DNA from: Haematococcus lacustris
Lineage: Eukaryota; Chlorophyta; Chlorophyceae; Chlamydomonadales; Haematococcaceae
Direction of reading: 5' to 3'
Assembly (NCBI GenBank): GCA_030144725.1
Contig: JASKMD010000008.1
Span: 3,437,400 to 3,501,399, forward strand
Length of the DNA stretch: 64,000 nt
A program made the translations under genes and the position numbers. Below the pieces are notes generated by a model that had not been told where the DNA came from, ran no database searches, and was given only the letters and a program-made list of their open reading frames with translations. Shown piece after piece: positions 1-19,854 of the stretch (position 1 is the first letter of the stretch; every line of letters starts with the position of its first letter).

Positions 1-458
1 AGCAGTCAATACCAGCAACATTATCAGTACCAGCAACATTTGCAGCTTCTGAGTATGCCTATTGCATACAATGCTGGAGGGCTGTGCCTGACAAGCTGTT
101 ACCTTAGCCACCTCTCCCCTTCCCTCCCTGACTCATGGGGACACTGATCAGGAGGCAGCTCCAGCAGGCCCGGCCCACCAGAGCCACCCCAACCCTGCCA
201 TGCCCCTGCTGCCGCCTCTCCAACTGCCACCTTCGCTGCTGCTACTGGCTCTTCCAACCGTCGCTGCCATGCTGCCTGCTGCCAGCCCAGCTAGTGCTGG
301 TACCGCCGCCCCTGCTGCCACCAGGCTCCGCTCACCACCACCCTTGTTGCCGCCTCCCCTGACGCCGCCTTCCCTTCTGGCCCCGCCCACCGCTGCACCA
401 CTCATGCCGCGTGCTGCCAGCTCAGCTAGTGCTGGCCCTGCCGCTCAGACACACTCAC

Positions 459-5073
<4,615 letters not shown>

Positions 5074-5540
5074 TGCGCAATGGCTGCAGCAAGTGGTGCT
5101 GGTGCAACGAGCTCCATGTAATGCTCCACTCGCAGCATGCGGGGAGCCATCTCAACAGGCAGTACTCGAGCTCACGAGCAGTGCCTGCTGTAGCTGTCCC
5201 TGCACCTGCGTCACGTCCACACCATTGCCGAGGGCAGCATTGCGAGCTCCTTGGCTCCGACGATGGCTCCGGCACAAGTTTGTGGTCGCGGGTGTTCGCA
5301 GAGAAGCGCCGCTCTGCATCAGGCTTTGTCACATTACTGTAGCAATACTGCCAAACGGCTCCATACTATACAAGTTTTAATCCCTAACAACCCTCATGTA
5401 ACACCAAAATAAAGCATGAGTTGTAATCAAATACAGGCTGCGAGATCGCTGTTGTAAAGGCTACTGACAATGTGCCTACTGCCCACTTCAGCTCAGCCAT
5501 TCTGGTGTGTGTGCCTCCAGGTCTACTACTAGCAAGAGCT

Positions 5541-7401
5541 CTACCCTACTCTATAGCTCTTACTCACACACATCCCCTTTGTGAGGGGTTTGGTATCTTG
5601 TTTTCTTGGGTTGTATTGCTGTAGCTGGTCACGCAAGTACACCCACTCCTGGCCTGGCCTGCCTGGCTTTGGCAAGGCTGGGTGGCCATCCCAATAGCAC
5701 AGCTCAGTGGGGCGTGGGCCTGGGCCGACTGCACAACGGCGGATGTTCAGCGCGGCTGACACGTCCCGGTCATAGAACCTGCACATGGGTGTGGGAGATG
5801 CATGAAGTCAACCCATGTGCCATGTCATGTGGGATATGTTGCGGCCATGCACATGTGCAGTGTCAGGCCAGTGCTTACCTGATGTTGTTGCTTGTTGAGC
5901 ACATCAAGTCCCTGACTTGGGAACGCTTTGCCTCGCTGTACACTGGCCGCAGCCACCTACATGGACACATGGGGCAATGCGCATTTGTAAGATTTTTCCT
6001 TACCTTCCCAATCTCGACCCTACCCAGCCACCTTGACTCCACCACCTCCAAGCACTACCAACCCTCACCCACCACACTACCAACCCCCAACCCTGTCCTC
6101 AACCCTCTCACCTGAAGGACTCTGGCGGCTGCTCAGGAAGGGCCTCACTGGGGTGGCTGTAGGCTGAGCTGACCCGGCTGGTGCGGAACTCATCCACCAT
6201 GAGCACTCGCCCTGCTGGGAACTGCCTCACTGCCTCCTTCAGCATCTGGCTGACTGGCACACCCCTGCAGCCAACGCTGCCGCTGCCACTGAAGCCAGCT
6301 GCCCCATAGGCCAGTGCCAGGGGACGGTCTGGCCACCGCTGCTTGGCCTGCTTGATGAGCTGCAGCCACACATAGTACAACACACAAGGCACACATGAAT
6401 AAGGTGAGGTATAGCAGCAGCAGCAGGCCAGGTGTAAGAGCATGAGCTGACTTTGATTGGCTACTGCCTAGCTTCTACAGACTGAGACACAGTGGCACAC
6501 ATGTAAGGTCAGGTATAGCACCAGCAACAGAGGTAGCAAGAGTAGCAGCTGGCCAGGTGTGCTGCTTTTGGTTGACTGCTGCCTTGCTCGTGGCAGCTGC
6601 TACTGGCCCTTACCTTGGCCCAAAACGAAGCCACCACGCGCTTCTTGCCACAGTACAGCCTGAACTTGGCGTTGGCCCAGCGCGGACCATTCGAGACCTC
6701 GGCCCACATGGTGTCGTACGTCGCCAAGGCTGTGTCGGCGAACTGCCGGTACGAGACCAGCGAGCTGGGCTTGCTGCTGACCCGCGACAGGGCTGTGAGC
6801 TGCGGCTTTACACCGGCCAGCCACGTCTTGGTCGCCTGGGTCTGCCGCGTGATGCCACTGTCGCGATACTGCCCGGCTGTAAGCGTCCGCTGCCACACGG
6901 ACACCACTGTGCCGGCAGCGCTGCGCTCCTCGTGCGCCACAGTGGCCATATTCGTCTTGCCCGGGTCCACGCCCAGCCACTCCGCGTCGAGGTGGGCCAG
7001 CGGGTTGACTGCGCCCATGTGCTTGCCCATCCGTGGCAGCTCTGCGGGTGGAGCGGCAGGCTTGGGCCGCAGGAACATCACGCTGAGGGCGACTCCATCG
7101 GTGTGCACGATCTGCGCGAAGCTGTGCTTGGGGCTGGCGAGCTTTTGGCGGCGAGGGTCGGGCAGCAATGCATCCCATCGGTTGGCCACCTGCGGCCACC
7201 ATAAACACAACCAAGGCACCTCATCAGCCTGTGTAGGCAGCTGGCTGGAGGCTCACAAGGCAGTTGACAGCACACATGGCAGCTGATGGAGCACCCGAGG
7301 ACTGGCTGGCACCTGACTGCAAAGAGCACTCACATGGCTGTCTTTGGGCCCTTCATTGTAGTGGCCCGGCCTTGCTGGTCAGGTAGGGCACCGTTCTCTG
7401 C
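5541..7401 (-). CDS. TnpB/Fanzor-like RuvC nuclease, copy 1 (best preserved)
   Basis: Exons with consistent phase: 7189-6614, 6359-6112, 5956-5879, 5778-5541 (stop), all GT-AG. A candidate upstream exon is about 7401-7333 (strong GTGAGT donor) and another ends near 7434. RuvC-I is seen as WLGVDPGKTNMATV (Asp). The usual RuvC-II Glu position reads ALAYGAAGF, and about 40 residues on is VDEFRTSRVSS. RuvC-III is FYDRDVSAALNI (Asp). Replacement of the RuvC-II Glu with another Glu about 45 residues away is known for Fanzors, eukaryotic RNA-guided relatives of TnpB. The zinc-ribbon cysteines expected after RTS are mostly Ser here, so the ribbon looks degenerate. FAQIVHTDGVALSVMF resembles the segment preceding RuvC-I in TnpB. 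The N-terminus is not resolved. No guide RNA or transposon end was proved. Family assignment is firm, activity is not. Confidence 0.78.
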
Positions 7402-7439
7402 AGCTACAGCCTGCTTGCCTTGCTTACAAGAACCGCTTC

Positions 7440-8025
7440 ATGTCCCTGCTGTTGACATGTACATTATCAACGTCTAGAGTGCAACGGCTATCAAACATGA
7501 GATTAACAACCTCATCCACAACAGTATGCCCTAGTGCAACTGTCGTGCATCTCTTACACTTCTTCAACTCGAAATCTACCTGCTGCCACCACCCTTGCTC
7601 AACACCAAAACCAACAGGAACATCTTATACCTCATATCTTATACATTTTATACCTTGTAACATTGCTATTTCCACAATTCGGCTGTCCTAATGAGCACGG
7701 AGCCTGTTCAAGGGGCACATGTGGATAGCATATTTACGGTGAGAATGATTTGCATGGCAACATCGACCCAGGGCCCCCGTTAGGGGGGAGCATTGCTGGC
7801 ATGGTGGCATTGCGCACATGGCGGCAGTATAGTACCACATACATATTACAGCACATTAATCCCCTACTATTACTACAGGGCAGGGGCTGTGTCGTCTGTA
7901 GTTTGCATGCTGCAAGCATCCGGCACCAATACCTGATTTCCCACCCCTCCCCCCTTGCGAGTGTTTGGCAACCTATGTTGGCATGAAACACATGCTCTGA
8001 TGTAAGCAACAGCCTCAGCATTGCC
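7440..8025. other. Intergenic; no gene recognised
   Basis: Between nuclease copy 1 and copy 2. AT-richer than its surroundings. Only short frames with no recognisable domain. May hold the 5' part of copy 1 or the 3' flank of copy 2. Confidence 0.5.
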
Positions 8026-8640
8026 TAGTGCACACATGCTACTGTGCTACAGGCTGCTGGGCTTGGGCCTTGGGTGCTCGATCTTGCAGCTTCTTGAAGC
8101 CCAATGCTGGGTACTCCTTGCCCTTGGAAGGAGCCGCTTCTCAGTGTTGCTACCTGCACAGCTCCAGTGGGCGCCATTGGGCCTCCCCAATGCGCTGGAG
8201 GTTGAGGGCTGCATTGCAGTCCCTGTCCACCCATTTGCCAATGTCCCCAGGGGGGGCCTGGTCCAGCATGGGGTACCCCTGCACCGGCGCCGCAATCCGC
8301 TTGCTCCAGGCTGACCGCAACAAGCGGTGCTGCACCTGACCAACGGGGCTTCCAGCCTTCAGGCCTGGTGGGCTTGCTGCTCACAGGGCTGGGGGCTGTT
8401 CATAGCTGAGCTGAGCTGCTGGTGCGGAACACATCCACCGTCACCGCCTTGCCTGGCAGCGTGTTTGTTGGCCTGCCGCTGTTAGGCCTCTCGGCAGGCC
8501 TGCAGCACGGCCTTGGCCCCCCACCCACCCCGTGTGCCAATGCCTGCGTTGCCGAAGAACACCACCAGCTGCTTGCGTGTCCCCCACCGCTGTTGGGACA
8601 CCATGGCACTTCGCGACTCCTTATGTATGATATGTGAATA
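8026..8640 (-). pseudogene. TnpB/Fanzor-like nuclease, copy 2 (broken)
   Basis: The 3' part carries GKWVDRDCNAALNLQRIGE (RuvC-III Asp kept) and then ELCR followed by TAG where relatives have Trp, with a second in-frame stop three codons later. Beyond it GKEYPALGFKKLQDRAPKA is the normal family C-terminus, so the stops are nonsense mutations. Upstream, QLVVFFGNAGIGTRGGWGA matches the segment before the catalytic region. The conserved VDEFRTS reads VDVFRTS: the alternative catalytic Glu is Val. Copy 2 is therefore catalytically dead and truncated at its 5' end. Confidence 0.8.
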
Positions 8641-8654
8641 AGACATGAGCCTGC

Positions 8655-8745
8655 AGCCCAATGTAACCTTTGCCTGGCCTTGGGAAGCTGATCCATGATT
8701 AGCTTGTGGTAATCCTTGCCAGGGGCAGGTACAGAGAGTTTCATA
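8655..8745 (-). pseudogene. C-terminal tail of a further nuclease copy
   Basis: The minus strand reads PAPGKDYHKLIMDQLPKARQ, alignable to the GKEYQQGYKLVNDRLPKGKQ tail of copies 3 and 4. It sits just upstream of copy 2, so pieces of two copies are abutted. Confidence 0.6.
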
Positions 8746-8989
8746 CCAGGCAATGCATGAATGGACGTCATCTTGCAGGTTGCAAGCATGTGTAAGGCAC
8801 CTCATCTGGAGCGCGAATATGTTAGATATGGGAATGAGATTGAGGCATTGTGTGGCAGCTGGGATGACCACAGCATCCTTAGGCGTCGGCCTCCCCCTCC
8901 CCCTCCCCTTCCCTCTCCCCCTCACAGGTCACAACAGACCTTTCGTTAAGAACCAGCAGAAAATGAGTCTGTCACAGTCGCGTGCGCCT

Positions 8990-9219
8990 TATTCGAATCT
9001 GTGTCAGGCCAACGAAACTTATTCGACAAGGAACACCATGTTGGACTGTGGGTAATCTCACTCAGCTACTACAAACACGTTGTAGCATCCTCGGTCGCAC
9101 CCTTGATGACTACCAACCCCACTCCGGTGGCACTTTCCCAACAGACCACTGGGCACCTCATCAAAACTAACAGCATAATGCTTTGTAAGGCTGACAGCCT
9201 GTGTGAAACTACTAGGGCC
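8990..9219 (-). other. Conserved sequence downstream of nuclease copy 3
   Basis: About 230 bp immediately 3' of the copy 3 stop, nearly identical to the sequence at about 17650-17879 downstream of copy 4. In TnpB and Fanzor loci the guide RNA arises from the 3' end of the ORF and its downstream flank, so this is where such an RNA would be expected. Conservation may equally reflect simple recent duplication. Confidence 0.5.
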
Positions 9220-10162
9220 TTATGCATTGTTGCGGGCCCGGCCATCAATGCCCCGCCGGTACTCAGCAGCCCGGTGCAACCACTGCTTGCCTTTGGGCAG
9301 CCGGTCATTGACCAGCTTGTAGCCCTGCTGGTACTCCTTGCCAATGGGGGGCAGAGCCTCTAGGTCATCCCATCGGCACAGCTCTATGGGGTGCTGCCTG
9401 CTCTCCCCAATGCGCTAGAAGTTCAGGCACCCGTTGGTGTCCCGGTCCAGCCTCCTGCCCCCTGGGGGGGCCTGGGGTGGTGGGGCTGGGCCAGGTGCTG
9501 CAGGGAGGGGCTGGGCCTGGGCTGGGGGAGGGGGTGGGGCCTGGGCTGGGGGGGCCTGGGCTGGGGGTGGGGGGGGGTCCTGGGCAGGGGCAGGGGGGTC
9601 CTGGGCTCGGGGAGGGGGGGGGCCTGGGCAGGGGCAGGGGGAGGTGGGGCCTGGGCTGGGGGGGGAGGGGGGGGCTGGGCTGGGGCAGGGGCAGGGGGGT
9701 CCTGAGCAGGGGGAGGGGGTCCCTGGGCTGGGGCAGGGGTGGCCTGGGCTGGGGCAGGGGGCGGAGGGTTGGGCGGCACCTGATGGCACCACGACAGGCC
9801 CCGCACATACTTTGCATGCCGCAGGCTCCAGGCTGGGCGCACCAGCCGCGGGTTGACCTGGCCTGCTGGGGGTACCCAGTCTGCTGGCCTGGGCTGGTTA
9901 GGTGGCAGGTGCAGCTCACAAGGCTGGTGGGCATGCACTGAGGAGCTGACACGGCTGGTGCGGAACTCATCCACGATCACCAGCCTGTCAGGTCTGGCCA
10001 GGCCAGGCCTGCTAGGCTGCTCCACTACCTTGAGAAACCCCGCCCGCACCGCCCCCGCCTTCCACCCACCCTGGCTGAAGTTGCCCGCTCCCAGGAACAC
10101 AGCCACTCCCCTCTCCTGGTGGTAGTAGTGGCGTGACACCCATTTCATCCCATTCACCACCT
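9220..10162 (-). pseudogene. TnpB/Fanzor-like nuclease, copy 3 (5' truncated, nonsense mutation)
   Basis: The first visible exon begins at about 10162, after an AG preceded by the (CTGACC)n array. It reads ERGVAVFLGAGNFSQGGWKA, then VIVDEFRTSRVSSSVH and RLVRPAWSLRHAKYVRGLSW. A C-rich stretch on the coding strand (9462-9775), possibly an intron with GTGCCG donor, separates this from RRLDRDTNGCLNF (RuvC-III). A TAG directly after CLNF replaces the Gln codon present in copy 4. Past it the tail continues, IGESRQHPIELCRWDD to RRGIDGRARNNA. The RuvC-I exon is missing. Confidence 0.8.
9462..9775. repeat. G-rich minisatellite (GGGGCCTGGGCT-like)
   Basis: Irregular units of GGGCCTGGGCTGGGG and GGGGCAGGGG, strongly G-rich on the plus strand. 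It separates the VDEFRTS and RuvC-III parts of nuclease copy 3. Pro-rich or Gly-rich frames over it are compositional. Confidence 0.9.
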
Positions 10163-10164
10163 GC

Positions 10165-10779
10165 AGGTCAGGTCAGGGTCAGGGTCAGGGTCAGGGTCAG
10201 GGTCAGGGTCAGGGTCAGGGTCAGGGTCAGGGTCAGGGTCAGGGTCAGGGTCAGGGTCAGGGTCAGGGTCAGGGTCAGGGTCAGGGTCAGGGTCAGGGTC
10301 AGGGTCAGGGTCAGGGTCAGGGTCAGGGTCAGGGTCAGGGTCAGGGTCAGGGTCAGGGTCAGGGTCAGGGTCAGGGTCAGGGTCAGGGTCAGGGTCAGGG
10401 TCAGGGTCAGGGTCAGGGTCAGGGTCAGGGTCAGGGTCAGGGTCAGGGTCAGGGTCAGGGTCAGGGTCAGGGTCAGGGTCAGGGTCAGGGTCAGGGTCAG
10501 GGTCAGGGTCAGGGTCAGGGTCAGGGTCAGGGTCAGGGTCAGGGTCAGGGTCAGGGTCAGGGTCAGGGTCAGGGTCAGGGTCAGGGTCAGGGTCAGGGTC
10601 AGGGTCAGGGTCAGGGTCAGGGTCAGGGTCAGGGTCAGGGTCAGGGTCAGGGTCAGGGTCAGGGTCAGGGTCAGGGTCAGGGTCAGGGTCAGGGTCAGGG
10701 TCAGGGTCAGGGTCAGGGTCAGGGTCAGGGTCAGGGTCAGGGTCAGGGTCAGGGTCAGGGTCAGGGTCAGGGTCAGGGT
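10165..10779. repeat. (GGTCAG)n microsatellite, about 102 units
   Basis: Hexanucleotide array, uninterrupted as read from about 10171. It lies in the intron just upstream of the copy 3 exon starting at 10162, only a few bases from its 3' splice site. VRVRVR frames are artefacts. Confidence 0.97.
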
Positions 10780-11301
10780 TGCATTTGCTGACGCGTCCTT
10801 AGCTGCTGGTTAGCTCCAGACCTGCAGCGGACCTAGTGGGACCAGCAGCGGCTTACAGTGCGGTGCAGCGGAGCGCATGCGCCACCTGCCAGCGGCAGCG
10901 TTCTACTACATTGCAGTGTTCTACTATACAGTCCAGTTGACCATACATGACCTCACAGCTGTGCGTGCCCCCGTGCGTGCCCCCGTGCGTGCCCCCATGT
11001 AGCCAGCTTGAAAGCTGTGTCAGCTCGCATGACTGCATATTCGTCATGCCTAAATGGCCGATCGCCCCTCGAGATCAGGCAACAGTACAAGTGAGAGGCT
11101 CCAGCAGCCACAAGACCACTATTGTGGACCCTGTGACTCGGCCATGGGAATACGGAATAATGCGAAGTGCAAGTAATGAATACCGTGCGGGGTGCAACGT
11201 GCAAATGCATGTGAAAACGTGTAGGCTGCACAACGCGCACTACGCCGCAGGGAAACGTACATGTAATCTGTGCATATCGTTTGTTTTGCTTGCGACACAC
11301 T
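10780..11301. promoter_or_regulatory. Upstream region of FolD
   Basis: About 520 bp with no recognisable coding sequence. It contains three to four copies of GTGCGTGCCCCC at about 10963-10997. It should hold the FolD promoter, but no core element can be identified with confidence. Confidence 0.4.
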
Positions 11302-16897
<5,596 letters not shown>

Positions 16898-17210
16898 GGG
16901 GCGGGGGCTGTGGGGCTGCCGGCTGTTGTCACACCACGGCTCCTTATGCGGCGATGAGTGGGTCTGGCTGACTACCTGGCTGCCGCTATTGAACTGATTG
17001 ACCTGACTTTGTTGACAGCGTTTTATGTTCGTTTGCCGAGTTGTGTGAGACTCTACACGTTGATCTTGCCCCCTTGTCTTTGTTTCAAGTGTCAGCTTGC
17101 CTAAACCGGACACATCAGATACATGGTCAGTTTAACGGTGTTGCAGCAAGTGGGCAGCAAGTGCCTAGGGGGCAGCAAGTGCCTAGCAGGTGCGGTGCAG
17201 TCAGGGGAAT
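16898..17210. other. FolD 3' flank; nothing recognised
   Basis: 3' untranslated or intergenic sequence downstream of the FolD stop. It includes a short direct repeat of CAGCAAGTGCCTAG at about 17156-17190. Confidence 0.5.
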
Positions 17211-17799
17211 GTGCCACCGGAGTGGGGTTTGTAGTCAGCAAGGGTGAGACCGAGGATGCTTGGATTGGAGTAGCTGAGCGATTCTTGATTGGAGTAGCTG
17301 AGCGAGATTACCCACAGTCTTGTTCCATGTTGAATGAGTTGTGTTTGACTGACTAGCTGCTGTATTGATAGAGCACATGCTTGTGTGTCTGCTGCGATTG
17401 ACACTGACAACACCAAGCTCGCCAGGTGTGGCATGACGCCATTGTAACTGACGGCATCATGGTGCTAATCTAATTCAAAGGGACAGGGCGCCAGGCTGCC
17501 TGCCGAGCAGCCCCCAGCTAGGCAAGGCTGCTTGGGTGTGCTGGCTTGACTGTTGTATAGGAGATAAGCTTGCTTAAATCACGTGGGTGGCTAATGATGC
17601 GGTATATATCAAACATGCTTGTGCATGAATGCCATCGACGTACGACAAGGTTCTAAAAGTCAGGCCAACAAGACTTATTCAGCACGGAACAACATGTTGG
17701 GCTGTGGGTAATCTCACTCAGCCACTACAAACACGTTGTAGCATCCTCGGTCGCACCCTTGATGACTGCAGCCCCCACGTAGATGGCACTTTCCCGGGA
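17211..17799. mobile_element. Inverted-repeat element (MITE-like)
   Basis: The left arm (about 17211-17345) is an imperfect reverse complement of the right arm (about 17660-17799): both carry AAGGGTG(A/C)GACCGAGGATGC and CTGAG(C/T)GAGATTACCCACAG. The right-arm sequence also occurs at about 9000-9140. The left arm has an internal duplication of TTGATTGGAGTAGCTGAGCG. No target-site duplication was established. Confidence 0.55.
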
Positions 17800-17879
17800 C
17801 AGACCACTGGGCACCTCATCAAAACTAACAGCATAATTGCTTTGTAAAGGCTGACAGCCTGTGTGAAACTACTAGGGCC

Positions 17880-19086
17880 TTATGCATTGTTGCGGGCCCG
17901 GCCATCAATGCCCCGCCGGTACTCAGCAGCCCGGTGCAACCACTGCTTGCCTTTGGGCAGCCGGTCATTGACCAACTTGTAGCCCTGCTGGTACTCCTTG
18001 CCAATGGGGGGCAGAGCCTCAAGGTGATCCCATATGCACAGCTCTATGGGGCGCTGCCTGCTCTCCCCAATGCGCTGCAAGTTCAGGCACCCGTTGGTGT
18101 CCCGGTCCAGCCACCTGCCCCCTGGGGGGGCCTGGGGTGGTGGGGCTGGGCCAGGTGCTGCAGGGAGGGGCTGGGCCTGGGCTGGGGGAGGGGGGGGGTG
18201 GGCCTGGGCTGGGAGGGTCTGGGCTGGGGGTTGGGGGGCCTGGGCTGAGGCAGGGGCAGGGGGGTCCTGGGCTGGGGGAGGGGGGGGGCCCTGGGCAGGG
18301 GCAGGGGGAGGTGGGGCCTGGGCTGGGGGGGGAGGGGGGGGTGGGCAGGGGCAGGGGGGTCCTGAGCAGTGGGGGGGGGTCCCTGGGCTGGGGGAGGTGG
18401 GGCCTGGGCTGGGGCAGGGGGCGGAGGGGTGGGCGGCACCTCATGGCACCACTTCAGGCCCCGCACATGCTTAGCATGCCGCAGGCTCCAGGCTGGGCGC
18501 ACCAGCCGCGGGTTGACCTGGCCTGCTGGGGGTACCCAGTCTGCTGGCCTGGGCTGGTTAGGCGGCAGGTGCAGCTCACAAGGCTGGCGGGCATGCACTG
18601 AGGAGCTGACACGGCTGGTGCGGAACTCATCCACAATTACCAGCCTGTCAGGCCTGGGATCTGCGCTGGGCCTGCTGGGCTGCTCCACCACCTTGCGAAA
18701 CCCCGCCCGCACCGCCCCCGCCTTCCACCCACCCTGGCTGAAGTTGCCCTGGGGACTGGACTGGGCTGGCCTAGGAAGGACTGGAGCAACACTGTCAGGC
18801 ACAGGACGGCTGTTAGGCAGCATTGCTTGCTGGCCATGGTCATACGCTTGTTGACCTCTGCCACAACTGCGTCTACTTCAGCTGGGCTAAGGTCAGGCAG
18901 GGCGGCCTCCACAAGGCCACGCAGGGCTGCCTTGATGACCTGGCGCCTCTCTGCAATTACTACCTTGACAGCCTGCCCCTGCCCCTGAACTTGCTGCCCA
19001 CTGCCACTGGCGCCTGCAGACACGGGAAAGCACGGCACACGCACGGCAGGATTTGATGCACGGAGTCGCAATGTCGCGTGGCGCAC
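17880..19086 (-). pseudogene. TnpB/Fanzor-like nuclease, copy 4 (partial, rearranged 5' part)
   Basis: Close relative of copy 3. It has GNFSQGGWKAGAVRAGFRKV, VIVDEFRTSRVSSSVHARQP, LVRPAWSLRHAKHVRGLKW, a coding-strand C-rich stretch (18118-18435), then DRDTNGCLNLQRIGE without the stop found in copy 3, and a full C-terminal tail to TAA at 17880. The 5' side (about 19086-18830) reads KVVIAERRQVIKAALRGLVE and DLSPAEVDAVVAEVNKR, possibly an N-terminal exon of the same family, joined abruptly to the catalytic part. The RuvC-I exon is absent, so an internal deletion is likely. Confidence 0.75.
18118..18435. repeat. G-rich minisatellite in nuclease copy 4
   Basis: Same position and composition as 9462-9775 in copy 3, but with different unit counts, so it expanded or shrank after the copies separated. 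Confidence 0.9.
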
Positions 19087-19854
19087 ACTGCGTCGCGTCG
19101 TCAGTTAGCTTCGGGGGAGCCTAGCCTGTCGTTGAGCATCTCGGCTTACCGGCTGCACTCCGCGCGGGTGAGTCGGGTCGCTTTCGTTTCCCCTTCGTGG
19201 GCATCTCAAGGATTTAGTTACATTATCCAAGCGGAGTGGCCGTGCTGGGGTGTGCATCAGGTTGGCATCTACCAGAGTGCCGGCAACCGGAGTGGGGCGG
19301 AAGTGAGGTCCATTACATATCAATTACATGGAGCATGCTGAGTGGCTGCGGAGATACGGGCTTCCTATCACAGGGGGGTGGTTTTCAGGTAGTTGTTCTA
19401 AAAGTCAGCTCACCCCTAAACTGTGTCCACACCTGCTCGAACATGCCTGCCGGTATGCTCACTGCTGGCTAGACCAAAACCTAGGCAGTCAGGCTGCTAG
19501 GTAAAGTCATTGAGCAGTGATACCAGGGCTGCTGAAAAGGTCAACCTGCCCCGCTGATATAGTGCACATACATGATACCAAGAACTGGCTGTACCGTCGT
19601 CTAGTACCTTTGTGCTTGTGAAAAGCAGCCTGCTTACCTTCGCCATCACAATCGAGACGCAAACTCCCTGCAGAGGGCAGTACTCATCAGTTGTTTGCCA
19701 CAACTTATTCATGGCTAAAGAATAAGCCAGGTGCATGAGGGGAGGTGTTGGCTAGGCTGTGGCGCTTCACCTTTCCCGACTGCAGACGTTTGTACATGCG
19801 CTGCGCATGGAGTGCATGAAGCAGATGGCATGAAGCGGATGAGGGGTAGAGCCG
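19087..19854. other. Intergenic; includes SRP72 upstream region
   Basis: About 770 bp between the divergent nuclease copy 4 and SRP72. No domain or clear promoter motif seen. Confidence 0.5.

Noticed and set aside
9391..9941. Gly-rich and Pro-rich frames over the G-rich tract
   Set aside because: Open in several frames on both strands; explained by the minisatellite inside nuclease copy 3.
9477..9941. Treating the prokaryote-like TnpB pieces as bacterial contamination
   Set aside because: Copies have spliceosomal introns, algal-style repeats and are interleaved with clear eukaryotic genes (FolD with transit peptide, SRP72).
10133..10813. 226-codon VRVRVR frame
   Set aside because: Produced by the (GGTCAG)n microsatellite.
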